DNA of 64,000 nt from Hypoxylon rubiginosum (GCA_902806565.1 CADCXA010000030.1:1364001-1428000), one strand, 5' to 3'. Shown: positions 11,001 to 24,060, counted from the first letter of the stretch. The notes: generated by a model from the letters alone, not told the origin. Numbers and translations are program-made.

Positions 11001-11573
11001 ATGGTTCTCGAAACAACTCCTAGGAATTGGTATCGAGACGAGTACTTGGTTTCAACCGAGCCGCTACTCATTCAAGTCGATGTTGTTAACGCAGCATTGA
11101 GCTCAGACCTTATGTGGTGGGCGCAGGGACTGCCGCGTGATGAGATGAAGAAGGCGCTCCATAACTCTTTATGCCTGGCACTCTATGTGCTTCCTAGATC
11201 CACCTCGCAGATTGCTGGTAAGCTTCATTCTGTGTCCTTGGATCAGGCCTAGCTCACACAGACAGGCCAAAGCAGTCCAACTCAGATCGGGCTTGTGAGA
11301 GTGGTGACCGATGATGTCACCTTCGCATATCTCACCGACGTGTACATCCTCCCAGAATACCAGGGCAAGGGCCTCGGCAGTTGGCTGATGGAGTGTCTGG
11401 ATGAGGTTATCAAGGGGTTGCCTCATCTGCGCCGCTTCATGTTTTTGACAAGCGATAAGATGGACTTGTACCGCAAATACCTCGGCGCAAAGGATTGGCG
11501 CGAGTGCAATACCGCGGGCATTTCTATCGGTTTGGTCGAAGGGCCTGCGGCTCAGCACCCGCAACATTCGTAA
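11001..11573 (+). CDS. GNAT-family N-acetyltransferase
   Basis: Predicted 174-residue acetyl-CoA-dependent N-acetyltransferase. Exons: 11001-11217 and 11266-11573, with intron 11218-11265 (48 bp, GTAAGC..GACAG). The join gives a smooth AGQSSPTQIGLVRVVTDD. The acetyl-CoA-binding motif A is clear: DVYILPEYQGKGLGSWLM contains the R/Q-x-x-G-x-G/A signature (Q-G-K-G-L-G). The preceding FAYLTDVY strand and the later MDLYRKYLGAKDW (motif B region) are typical of small fungal GNATs of unknown substrate. The ATG at 11001 starts MVLETTPRNWYRDEYLVST, matching the usual N-terminus; upstream in-frame codons to 10899 are less protein-like. The stop is only 23 bp from the stop of the convergent TRM7 gene, so the 3' transcripts must overlap or abut. 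Confidence 0.85.
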
Positions 11574-11596
11574 GGAAGGCGATGGGCATGCCGCAG

Positions 11597-12850
11597 TCAT
11601 TGTCTCCCCGTCTTTCCGTACGCGCCGCCAAATGTTTTCCTCATCTCTATTGCGCGCTTGTAAGGTGGTGCGGTTGGAGGCTGCACAGGATCTAAAGATA
11701 CGTGGTCTGGTGGAAGGCGATAGGATGCGTCGGAATCAAATGCGGACAAATCGCCGCAAGCAATGAAAGGAGCAATCCATCTAATGTCGTTTTGATTTTC
11801 CGAACGATTATCTTCCAGTTGCACTTCAGTGATGCCGTGTTCGTCCGCCGTCTGAATAGAAATAGGAGTGCTGTCCCACGCCCCAGTCTCTGGATTCTGC
11901 AAAATAGTGTCTCCGCCACGGGGTAAGTTCTTGGAATTCTTTTCCGACATATTAGACAGACGAAAACCAACGCCCAGTGGCTCTTCGAGGCTTGCCGAGA
12001 ACCCTTTCGGGGGCTGGAAGTTCAAACATACGATGAAGGCTTCAACGCTACTAGCACGCGAGGACCGAGGCTTTGCCACGTGGACCTTCTCAAAGAATAG
12101 TTTGAGCTGAGCGTAGAGTATGTCCACATTCTTGCCCCTGAAAATCTTCGCCACAAACTTGCCGCCAGGCTTCAGGACGCATAGCGCCAAGTTCAGCGCC
12201 GCAAAAAGAAGTTGCGATTGCACATAAATATCCAGATCATGCAAGCCGGTTACGTCGGGTGCACCATCGCTAAGCACTAGATCTACCGGGTGGGCAGCTT
12301 GTTGACTCTTAGACTTCGAATCGTATTCTGGGTCCAGTGCCTTTAATAATAAAGGCACTGTAGCTGGGTGAGTAATGTCGGCCCGTAGAGTGACGATTCC
12401 TGGTAGTGGACTGATGGGCTGCAAATCGATAGCGACGATCTTGACATCCTGGCTCGGGTTTAGCTCCACGGTAGGTTTCTTCAACTCTAGAGGCTCAAGC
12501 CGACCGGCTGGGGCTTGGGGTCCGAAAAGCCCAAGCATCTGTTGACGGAATTTGGCATCACGATCTTGCCAGGCTGCCCGGCCGAATTTCTCGCCCTTGA
12601 TTAGCACTCTTGAGAGTACTTGGGACCAACTTCCCGGTGCAGCGCACAAGTCCACCACACGAGTTACATTGGCGAACAGGTCGAATTCTAATTCTCAGGT
12701 TAGCAACCATAGCCAGGTACATATCTCTATGGGGGAGGTAGATCAACCTTCATCAAGCTGCAAGAGTTTGAATGCACTTCTTGCTCGCCACCCCTGCTCC
12801 TTAGCAAGTCTATAATATGCATCGCGCTTGTCTTTGGAAGATTTTCCCAT
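11597..12850 (-). CDS. TRM7: TRM7-type tRNA 2'-O-ribose methyltransferase (FtsJ/RrmJ family)
   Basis: Predicted 397-residue SAM-dependent methyltransferase that modifies anticodon-loop positions 32 and 34 of tRNAs, acting with partner proteins as known for yeast Trm7. Minus-strand exons: 12850-12748 and 12687-11597; intron 12747-12688 (60 bp, GTTGAT..TTGCTAAC..TTAG). The first exon encodes [20 protein letters not shown], a classic Trm7 start, and the join gives [20 protein letters not shown]. Catalytic K-D-K-E residues: K28 (RSAFKLLQ), Asp in VLSDGAPD, Lys in GKFVAKIF and Glu in SSVEAFIV. The SAM site is [15 protein letters not shown]. The C-terminal ~130 residues after the Rossmann core are longer than in yeast and end in an extension with FGGAYGK. 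It is divergent from MAK5 across a 275-bp shared promoter region. Confidence 0.93.
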
Positions 12851-13000
12851 TTTCAGTTATGAGAAGTTTGATCTTCATATAGATTTGTTCATGTCCGAGT
12901 TGGCCCTGTTAGCAATTTTTGCAATGGAGATTGAATACCAGGGGTCAAATGGTAGGGCTGAATTAAGGTGTGGCCAGTGCGTCAGCTTATTGCACGGCCC

Positions 13001-13028
13001 GATAAGATAAGCCGATAAAGTCGATAAG
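13001..13028. promoter_or_regulatory. Cluster of four GATAA motifs in the TRM7/MAK5 divergent promoter
   Basis: The core sequence GATAAGATAAG, then CCGATAAAG and TCGATAAG, give four GATAA motifs within 28 bp, all in the same orientation. The cluster lies about 150 bp upstream of the TRM7 ATG and about 100 bp upstream of the MAK5 ATG. GATAA is the core of fungal GATA-factor sites; function here is inferred only from position and clustering. Confidence 0.5.
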
Positions 13029-13125
13029 TCGTACTGAACGAAAATCCTAAATTTTTCGCAGGTTTCCTCTACAACACTCACGATCCCGACCTTTCCCTCT
13101 CGCGAAGACCAGCAATTCCAGCAAA

Positions 13126-15486
13126 ATGAACGGGCTAAAGAAGCGGAAGTCTTCAGGCCAAGCTGCGAATGCGCCGGCAAACAAAAGGACAAAGGCGCAC
13201 CAGTCAATCCTGAAATCCGCCAAGAAGGCGGCTGCGAGGAAGCCAATAAATGCCAACTCATTACGATGGCAAAAGGCCAAGCTCCCCGACATGTTTAACG
13301 ATTCCGAAGGATTTTACGGATTGGAAGAAGTGGACGACGTTGAAGTTATCCGTCACAATGATAACACGATTGAATTTGTACGGTGTCCCTTGAGGAGCAT
13401 ATGTTCAAGTTACTAACATGGAAGTAGAGAGCTGCCGTGGCTTCGACTGATAAGGGGATTGGGGAAGACGAAGGCGACGAGGATGATGAATTCGAAGGAT
13501 TCGACGACGAACCTGCACCACAAGCTGCTTCAACCAACGAACCATCTAAACTACCTATGAATGGGACGGAGAACGTTCACGCGCAAGCGAAGGATGCGCC
13601 AGCTGCCCAGACGGAGAACAATAAAGCCCAGAAGAAGCAAAAGAAAAAGTCAACCACGGAGAAAGCCAAAGATTCAGAGCTACAGAGCAACGTATTCTCT
13701 ACGCTAGAAGCTATGGAGGACGGACAAGATGATGTAGATCTATCGGCATGGATGTCCTTGGGACTGTCTCCAGGGATTCTCGAGTCACTGGCAAAATTGA
13801 AATTCTCGAAACCCACTCCGATTCAAGCCGCAGCAATACCACAGATACTGGAGGGCAATGATGTAATCGGTAAAGCATCAACAGGTTCGGGGAAGACCTT
13901 GGCATTTGGTATTCCAATTGTTGAAAAATGGCTGGAATTGTCAGAAGGGGACGATACACCTGAGTCTACCTCTAAGACCCCGCTTGCTTTGGTTCTCTCA
14001 CCGACTAGGGAGCTTGCACATCAGCTCACAGAACATATCAAAAATCTTTGCGCAGGTCTGCCAAGTTCTCCTTTTGTGTGTTCTGTAACAGGTGGTTTGT
14101 CCGTCCAAAAGCAACAGCGTCAAATGGCTAAAGCAGATATCGTTATCGGAACACCAGGAAGATTATGGGAGGTCATCAGTTCTAGCTCCGAGCTCACCAA
14201 CAATTTCAGGGGGATTCAGTATTTAGTGATAGATGAAGCCGACAGACTTCTCACGGAAGGTCACTTCCAAGAAGCAGCAGAGATCTTCAATGCCTTGGAC
14301 CGGATCGAAGCAGACGAAGAGCAAGAAGAGAACGCAACGCCTTCGCCCAGGCAAACTCTAGTATTCTCGGCGACGTTTCACAAAGGTCTGCACCAGAAAC
14401 TTGCTGGAAAGGGTCGCTACGACTTAATGAGCCAACAAGACTCGATGGAATACCTGTTAAAGAAGTTGAACTTCCGAGATGAAAAGCCGAAGTTCATCGA
14501 TGTAAACCCAGTGTCTCAAATGGCAGAGGGGCTAAAGGAAGGCCTGGTGGAATGCGGTGCAATGGAAAAGGTGAGCCTCTTCACACTGACGCAAAACACG
14601 TACTTGACTGACCGCTGAAAAGGATCTTTACTTATACGCACTATTACTCCTATATCCAAATGTACGGACACTAGTTTTCACCAATTCCATCAGCTCCGCC
14701 CGGAGGTTAGCTCCCATGCTCCAAAACCTGAACCTCCAAACCCATCCGTTGCATTCTCAGATGCCGCAAAAGGCACGCTTGCGTGCTGTCGAGCGATTCA
14801 CGAGTGCGAAAGAGGGGCAATCGTCAATCCTCGTAGCAACAGATGTTGCTGCTCGCGGCTTGGATATTCCGGGGGTTGACCTGGTCATTCATTACCACGT
14901 ACCTCGAGCAGCGGACGCCTATGTGCACAGGTCTGGACGTACCGCACGTGCGGATAGGACCGGCCTGAGCATACTTCTCTGCGCGCCAGAAGAGGTTATC
15001 CCGACCAGACGACTCATCGCCAAGGTGCACTCCCGCATCGGTAAGAGGTCCGAGAAGAATTTCTTCGTGCAGACGCTAGACATGGACCGAAAGCTGGTCA
15101 ACCGCCTCAAGCCCCGCGTCACGCTGGCTAAGAAGATCGCCGACGCGGGGCTCGCCAAGGAGAAGGGCAACAAGGAGGACGACTGGATGAAGAACGCGGC
15201 GGAAGAGCTGGGCGTCGAGTACGACAGCGACGAGATGCAACAAGTAGGAAAGTGGGGGGGGCGTGGCGGCGGCCGCAAGGAGAAACAGAAGCAAGCTAGG
15301 GAGATGACGAAGGCGGAGCTGGGCGCATTACGCGCGGAGCTGCGGGAGCTCCTCTCGAAACGAATCAACGCCGGTGTCAGCGAGAAGTACATCGCGACGG
15401 GTATGGTAGATATGGACGAGCTGTTACGCGGCGCGAAAGGCGATTTCCTCGGAAGAGTTGAAGGCCTCGACATCGAAACTCTGTAG
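13126..15486 (+). CDS. MAK5: MAK5-type ATP-dependent RNA helicase (DEAD box)
   Basis: Predicted ~752-residue nucleolar DEAD-box helicase needed for 60S ribosomal subunit assembly, by similarity to yeast Mak5. Exons: 13126-13377, 13428-14570, 14623-15486. Intron 1 (13378-13427, GTACGG..TTACTAAC..GTAG) could instead be 13383-13429, which adds one residue; both keep the frame. Intron 2 is 14571-14622 (GTGAGC..GAAAAG). Domains in order: a basic, Ala/Lys-rich N-terminus; an acidic stretch (GEDEGDEDDEFEGFDDE); a Q motif (FSKPTPIQAAAIP); motif I ASTGSGKT near residue 234; PTRELAHQ; GTPGRLWE; motif II VIDEADRLL near 351; motif III FSATF; then helicase C with LVATDVAARGLDIPG and HRSGRTARADRTG. A Lys/Arg-rich C-terminus (GRGGGRKEKQKQAREMTKAE) follows. 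Confidence 0.93.
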
Positions 15487-16750
15487 CCCGCTTCCTCGAG
15501 CATAGGTAGTGGCTAGCTTCAAGAGGGAGCGACCTCCTTGGGGGCCAGACCCCATTACTGCTTGTCTGGGAATAATTCGGGATCCGTTGTTTGATCGGGG
15601 GTTCACTGCCCTTAGAAACGATGACGATCAACTTACGAAGCGATCCGGCAACGCCATTAGTCCAGCCTAACGACGTAGTCCATATGCTATTACCCCTTCA
15701 GCAATTGTCCGCGCCATGTGACCCTCCCCTATATTGCATTTTACCCCTTTTATCGTAGGAAGAGCTATCAAGGCTACATGCGGACTAGAATCGTCAGAGT
15801 AGCCTTTCCCGTGCCAATACGTGCGGGTAAGCGACGATCAGAGTCAGATGAGCTGCGGACATATGCAAAGCTTTCGTTTCCCTCTGGACGTCCGATATGG
15901 TTTCGACCAAGACTGCGGCATGGTGGTTGCAAATGTGCCTACACCATCATCAAATCGACGTAATTACATACAGTTGATGGCAATTAGATGGCAGCTACGT
16001 CGTCTTAATTCTAGGAAATTGCCAATTGCTCTGGTCACTTGACAATCTCATACCTACTGGTATGGCAATAGGTACCATAAGCTCTGAGCCTGGTAGGGCA
16101 TTCCGAGTTTAATGCGAAGTATAATTACCGTATCTGATGTCACATATAATGAGTCTCAACTTTATCTTTAGTAGAGACAAGCATAAAGGTGTTGCTCTGG
16201 AGTCTAGTTGCCCCAGCAATGTCCCTCTCCATGTACCGTAAGGCTTCCGGCGTTGAGCATTATACTTTCAAGTTACATGTTATAACGCACCTGTACATTC
16301 GTACTCGACACATAGTTTCGCTCGCGGATAGCGCACCCCGCGTTTCTGTATGCGCTTGCATTCACATGCACCTACTTATTTCCATCGGAGAGTAAAGGGG
16401 GGAAACCATAAAAGGGGCTCTTGCCATGGTCCCGGAACCATCAGGTGCGATGGTTGACTTAGTAGTGTCCGAATTCTGGTCATTTGAACTCGTCTAAAGT
16501 TCTCTTCTCCTCATTTCTTTTCCTTCTCTTCCAAGTCCATCCACTCATCCATCTAACCCTTCACCCACTCGCCCAGACATCTACACACCACCTCAAACGA
16601 ATCCCCGCGCCCTCACACAAGCTTCTCCGACCTAGTCTAACCTAAGTCCATCAACCTTCGGTCTCGTCTGGGAAATGGAGGGTTTCAGCAGCAATTAGAG
16701 TGGTAAGAAACAGACTTCCCCTCAAACAATATCCCCTCAGTTGACTAACT
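15487..16750. other. Intergenic region, MAK5 to MFS gene
   Basis: About 1.26 kb without a recognisable gene. Open frames at 15718-15963 and 16189-16395 have no family resemblance. From about 16,497 to 16,640 the + strand is markedly pyrimidine-rich (CTCTTCTCCTC-type), as is common in promoters and 5' leaders of filamentous fungi, and fits the 5' region of the transporter gene. A small leader intron is possible just before 16741 (GGTAAGAAAC..CCCTCAG). Confidence 0.5.
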
Positions 16751-19332
16751 ATGGACGTTTCCCCAGTCCTCCTAGTCTTCAGGCATGGCCTACCACGGTC
16801 TATAAATTCATCGACTTCCCCAGGCTCTGCTGCTGCTTTTGCCCTTCACTCTTCAACCCTCACTTCTTTCTCGGGCTTCCTGTTGGTGTTCTTCATTGTC
16901 AAATATCTCTCCAATAACGACAACCTCACCAACGAGAACGCCATATCTTCCGCTGCCATTCCGATGTCTCCTCCTATGCAAGAAGTAACCCCGAGGTTAG
17001 AAGAAACAACGGTCTCACCAAGGGGCGTTGCTTCTATGAACGGGGTGGTGATACCACCGGCGGGTGCCAACCGCGAAGACTCGTCGCCGATAGTCCTACC
17101 AGAGGACTTCCGGGTCATGATCAAGCCGGCAGACTGCGGCGAGCAGCTAGCCATGAGATGGCCTGTGACCACCAAATGGATGACCCTGTCCATTATATTC
17201 CTCGTTCAGGTTTCAATGAACTTGAACACGACGTTGTACTCCAATGCCATCGGGCCCATAGCATATGAGTACAACATCAGCACGTTCGCTGTGCGCTGGG
17301 GGGGAGCAGCCTCATTTCTCATCGCGTACGCGTTCGGCTGCGAGTTGTGGGCGCCCTGGTCTGAGGAATACGGCCGCAGGTGGGTTCTGCAGACTTCCCT
17401 GTTCCTCGTGAACTGCTTCGCGGTCCTGGTGGCGACGGCTCCGAACTGGACAGCCCACGTCGCGGGCCGCACCCTAGGCGGCCTGTCGAGTGCGGGAGGT
17501 AGTGTGACGCTCGCTGTTATCACGGACATGTTCCAGAACGATGATCCGATGTTCCAGCACGCCACCTCTTTCATCGTGCTGTCCTCTGTCGGCGGGTCTA
17601 TCATTGGCCCGATCATCGGTGGTGCCATCGAAGAGTACTACCCTTGGCGCTGGTGCATTTGGTTCCAACTCATCTTCGGTTTCGTTGCCCAGGTTCTTCA
17701 CCTCGTCTTCGTGAAGGAAACCCGCGGTCCCGTGGTCATGGACAAGGTGGCCAAGGAACGTCGGAGGAGTGGGCAAAATCCCCACCTCTTTGGGCCGAAC
17801 GAGATGTCTGGAAAGGGACGACTCGATTGGGCTGAGGTCGCCCAGATCTGGCTGAGGCCCTTCGTGATGTTCCTGACGGAACCCATTGTGCTGTCCTTCT
17901 CGCTGCTCTCTGGCTTCTCGGACGCCCTTATTTTCAGTAAGCTCCTCCGCAATTTGCTCGTCCTTCTTCGCGCGATGATAGTTACTAACGGATAACTACT
18001 AATAGTGATGGTCCAATCATTCGGCTTCGTGTACTTCCAGTGGGGGTTTAGACCAATCCAACTGGGTCTCGCGTTCATTCCGATCGGCTTGGGCTACCTG
18101 ATCGCTTGGGCTGCCTTTTTCCTGTTCATCAAGCGCAATGTGAACATGCGGAATAAGCGTCCAGACGGCGAGTACGAACAGTACGAGTCTCGACTCCGGC
18201 TTCTGCTGTTCCTGGCGCCCTTGCTGCCGATCGGTCTCCTCTTGTTCGCGTTCACCTCGGCTTGGTTTTCCACCCCCATTCACTGGATAGCTAGCATGTT
18301 CGCGTCGTGCTTGATTGGTGTGGCCAACTTTACCATATACATGGCCACCATCGATTACGTTCTGAGGGCGTACGGCCCTTACGCCGCCTCCGCCACGGGT
18401 GGTAATGGTTGGGCTCGAGACTTCTTGGCCGGAATCCTCACACCCTACGCCATACCCTTGGTGAGTACTCCAAACATTCTTACATAACGACTAGAGCTAA
18501 TAGTATTTCAGTATGTTTGAAGTCCCTATCATCGGTCTCATATCCGCTCCCCTCACCCCGGCTCCTTAATCTGTTACTTCTGAGAGCAGAAGCGGTGCCC
18601 TTTCCAACTGTTGTGTATGAGGAACAGTAGCTGACTTAAACGCACAATAGGTACGAAAGGATGTCCATCTTCCTGGCTACGATCTTGCTGTTCTCCGTTG
18701 CCACTGTCCTTTACGGAGCTGTCCTGGTCATCTACTTCAAGGGCCCCTGGTTGCGCCGGCGATCCAAGTTTGCGCAGACCCTAGCACAAGCCGCTGTAGA
18801 CCAGGACATGGCTGCGATTTCGGACAGCAGTGGCGCGGGAGGGAGCAGCAACGTGAATGGCCTCCTCCATTTCCTCACGTCCGAGAACCTACCGGGCAGT
18901 CGCGCCGCTTCATCCGCCGGCAGCACGCCGACTAGTTCCGCGAGGAATAGTCTGCACCTTCCACGGCCACCGATTCCGCGCCAAGCTTCCGAGGCGGGTC
19001 ACCCAGACCGCCCGCGGGTGGGCCAGCGCCAGACGTCAACTCTGAGCGTGGTCCCGAGCCCGCTGCAGCGTGAAGTCACAACAGCGGCAAGTGGAAGCGG
19101 AGGCTGCAGTGCGTGCGGCGGGGCGAATGCTGCAGGGTGTAGCTGCGGCAGCAGGAAGGAGACGCGGGAGGCGCAGAGGAGCTCCGGGCCCACGTCCGTC
19201 AGAGAGGTCGAGGATGCGCAGGCGGGGAACGCTACGATTGCGCGCTCCCAAGACCCTGGCGCGAACGAGGGCCAAGTGCAAGAGCCGGAGAAAGTCGGCA
19301 CGGACCACAAGCACAGCTGCATTGTGGCGTGA
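16751..19332 (+). CDS. MFS transporter, DHA1-like, with long cytosolic C-terminal tail
   Basis: Major facilitator superfamily exporter, probably a plasma-membrane drug/polyamine:H+ antiporter of DHA1 type. Exon 1 is 16751-17936 (or from the internal ATG at 16964), exon 2 18006-18460, last exon 18651-19332. Intron 1 (17937-18005) has GTAAGC, TACTAAC and AATAG. Motif A (WSEEYGRRW) follows helix 2 and a motif-C-like GGSIIGPIIGG lies in helix 5. The later segment LRAYGPYAASATGGNGWARD is typical of the family. The exon 2 to last exon junction does not work as one intron: donor 18461 is phase 0 but acceptor 18650 needs two carried bases. An 8-nt microexon at 18587-18594 would repair the frame; otherwise the gene is frameshifted. 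The last exon has one helix plus FKGPWLRRRSKFAQ, then a ~190-residue Ser/Gly/Pro-rich tail with a Cys cluster. The first 71 codons read like leader sequence, so 16964 may be the true start. Confidence 0.8.
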
Positions 19333-20155
19333 AGACTTAACCGCAGCGTTCACGCGGGATAGATGGACAGGCCGTACAAGGTTGCGAAGGGTTTGTGGTG
19401 GACAGGGCTAGTATATGGGTACTGTTTGCGAGATTGGGATATCACGTTTTTTTTTTGTTTACGTCGGCGTTTAAGATACCCATTGGTTTATGAGAGGATA
19501 TACCCAAGTTTTTGGTGTTGGAGTTTTGGTAGGAGATACCCCATGGCATTGTAGGAACAATTGATCACATTACGAGTAAATTAACCGCACTTGAGCAATT
19601 GTGCTGCTTTAGAAATTGTCACAGTAGTGAAGATTTGGGCATTTATCGTTGTTCGGATGATTTTATGAGCCTCCCGCTAAGATATCTGGTACACAGGTAG
19701 GTTTCAATTGGCCATTCTACTTGTGAAAAGACTGGATGAAGCATGAAGTCAGTTCGTGATACTCTTCATCTTTATCGAAGTTCGTGACTTGCGGATAAAG
19801 GGTTCACAAGCAATAGGCGGGAGTAAGACGAGATGCTCATTATGAAAGTATTCTCATTCAGTAAAAAAGTATGTAGGAAAAGTATGTACTATGTCGGGGG
19901 ACATAAAAGTATGTACAGTCGAAGTAGAATGTGCCCGGCGGTTAAAGCCGGGATGCAATATCGCTAGCCAGCGAAAAAGTAAATAAATAATAAAATGCCC
20001 TTGATTCCTTTCCTATTCCCCTCCTGTTCATGCAATTGTCCCTATATACCTTACTTAAGGTATGTACACATCCCATTTCCCTAGATTCCATATTGGACAA
20101 AGAAGCGAATGTCGTGTCGGGTCGAAGTTACCTCTTCTCGAGAGAAAAAGAAAAT
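19333..20155. other. Convergent intergenic region, MFS to chitinase
   Basis: About 820 bp between two convergent stop codons, with no gene seen. It contains three copies of AAAGTATGTA (19866-19875, 19879-19888, 19906-19915). Close by are a GC-rich hairpin CCCGGC-GGTTAAA-GCCGGG (19934-19952) and, 11 nt later, CTAG (19964-19967). Confidence 0.55.
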
Positions 20156-21527
<1,372 letters not shown>

Positions 21528-21640
21528 GGTGATAGGCTTCAGAGCAAAGTCTGGGATAAGTCAAAGGAGTGTGTCTGTGGTGTTGATGTAGATCTGGGTT
21601 GGATCTCGAAAGTTGAAGGAGAGCTGAAATGTCAATACAC

Positions 21641-21650
21641 TTATATACTA
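21641..21650 (-). promoter_or_regulatory. TATA-like element of the chitinase gene
   Basis: On the minus strand the sequence reads TAGTATATAAG, about 115 bp upstream of the chitinase ATG at 21527, a normal position for a fungal TATA box. Confidence 0.5.
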
Positions 21651-24060
21651 AACCATGTGCTCGTAGAAAACGCGACTTTGGCACGCTACCATGCTACCGT
21701 CACAGCTGTGTGTCTTTCATGTGCTGCAAGGATGTGACTATAGACGCAGAAGGCCAGTTAATGGATGGTCGAGTTCGGAATAAAGGAGTGACTACCAAAC
21801 CAACGTACTCGGTATGTGGCTCACGGCGGCTCTTCGACCCAGGGCGGCAACGTTGCCACTGTCTATCATCTAGATATGCTCCTGAACTGGTACATCCCGC
21901 CGTATCCCCCTGCTGCAGCCGCCTTGTAAAGGTGGCTCCCGGTCATGAGAGTGTTGGTGAAGCTCACCATAGCTTCGCGGTACCGGCAAGGCATATTGGA
22001 GCTTGGAAAGCCCGCGTGCTCTACCCCCTATTCCAAAAAGGGAAGGAGGTCGTTGGAATGTGTCTTGCATACTGAGACTCGGTAATGAAGGTAGCCTCTG
22101 CTCAGGGGAAGCTGTTGGGCGTAACCAATCAGAGGCCGGGAGACTCGAGATGGCAGTACCACCCAACTTGCCTTCGGATGAGATTGGCACAAGGGTTGAT
22201 AGAATCAACAGCGGTTGATAGCTTATCACAGGGTTGTATGGACCCATCATCTCATAGCTCATACCCCACTATCACTTGATCAGTTTAGATCTCGGGATAA
22301 ATGTCATATCGAAGATGTGTAAGTCATCGAGATAGCTTTGGGGTAGCTCGGTTTGAGATAGAACATCAAGTGATTCAAAAAGACTGGGAAATCTAACTGA
22401 CGTAAGCGCAATGTGGCAGATTTGGTAAGACATTCAGAGAGGCTGTCTTAACATCACCTCATCACATACGCTGAGGAGTTGGGGTATAATACAGGCCACT
22501 AGCTCTGACCCCCGCTGTATGTAGACAAACATCAAGCTCGAAATAGCTTCCGAAGCCTAACCCATCCCTTGGTGTGGAGAGATAAGGTATTTCCTAATTA
22601 GGACTGTTCTTCCAGCGCGGCGCATCGACGAACCCCGGTCTTGACGATGCCAATGGTGCCGAGGTCAGGCTTTGCGATGGGACATATGGGACATTTGGCT
22701 GACCACTGACACTGACTTGGCCCGCCCCCACCACCACCACCCCGCTAGAACCTTTGGTTGCATCCAGAATATCTATCGTTCTTGCAACGTTACTGGGTCC
22801 AGAAGGAAATTTGGTGTCTTGCGATGCAGCCAAATATCTGCCAGGTCGCCGTCTTGGAAGATGCGAAGTGATTTCTTGGACGGCAGTATGCGAGGCGCCC
22901 TATTCGACGGAGTTGAGAATTGAGGACATTTTGCTGACGGTTACGCGCCGGCAGTCGCAGTCTAAGTCCAAGTCGCGGCGCGACGTAGTACCTAGATTAT
23001 CATAGAAGTCAGGACGATAAAGAGGGAGCAACACTGGTAGAAGCGTCTAGACTGATCATTGGGCATGGACAAGTTGAACGTGGAAGTTGCTGTTCATTGC
23101 GCTCCGACCCAGACCCAACAAGGCATGCCGGAGACGAGCCACACTCGCTCGCCCTTGTTTCTGCATAGTATATATCCATGAACGTGGCAGCATCATCGGC
23201 CCGAACAATTGTCTTGTTAGGGCAAGACAATGGGAAACAACCGCGACTAATCCATGAGTCGGCGTGTCCTGCTAGACTCGCGGTATCCTAGTGCCTGGGT
23301 AGGTAAAAAGCAACTGTGCCACACGAGTGCACTGAGCACTAGTGTTTTGAAGTCTTCATCATATATGAATATGAAACCCCTGAACTTGCGGAGCCGTCTG
23401 GAGGGTTTAGACGCGCTGCATTGGCATTGCCGAATTCAACTTCCAGTCCACCAGAACATCGACGGCAATTCTTAACCTTGCACGCAGTGCTTACAATGAG
23501 ATCTATAATACGATATTAATCGTTTTGGTAAGCAGATGCCGTGCGCTAGGTTATGATGTCATGAATAGGTACTGCAGCGAATAGTGCCAACTGAGGTCGT
23601 CAAACGTTTGTGCCCAGGTCGATAACTACCAGGTACCTCTAGGTAGGCAGGTAGGTAAGTGTCCGGGAGGTATGAAGTTATCGCTAGGGACCTAAGTTAG
23701 GGATGATCAGATTGGTAAGATCACACATGCTTGCGATCTGCAATAATGCGGCGAACAATCTGACAATCTCGCGACGATGAGGCTCTTGACCGATCGACAG
23801 GTTCAAGACGAGGGACACAAACGTTCACGGTACCTGGCATAATGCCTAGGACGAACCTAGACAGCGGTTTGAGTGGTAATTGAGAAATGACGAAAACGTC
23901 CTATTCTTCCGAGATAGGCAGTTGGTTAATGGGGAATGTTTTCGAGGATGAGGTACATGTAGTGATGGGTAAGTCCGAAGAAAAAGACGGGCAGTTGGTC
24001 GTTTAGTGGGAAAAAACAAAAACAGTAGATTCTAATAAGCACCAGATCCCGCCACAACTA
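21651..24060. other. Gene-poor region between chitinase promoter and AT-rich block
   Basis: About 2.4 kb of normal base composition with no recognisable gene. Open frames on both strands at 21870-22300 and 22594-23005 show no family resemblance. GGTAGGCAGGTAGGTA-type repeats occur at about 23,640-23,657. Chitinase regulatory sequence is expected at the left end. Confidence 0.5.

Noticed and set aside
14919..15503. 194-codon minus-strand frame
   Set aside because: Ser/Arg-rich antisense of the MAK5 C-terminal region.
15718..15963. 81-codon + frame
   Set aside because: No recognisable features, atypical composition, no promoter context.
17206..17628. Minus-strand frames over the MFS gene
   Set aside because: Antisense of conserved transporter helices; no independent motifs.
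21870..22262. 130-codon minus-strand frame
   Set aside because: No domain or signal peptide; Pro/Ser/Leu-rich random-looking translation.
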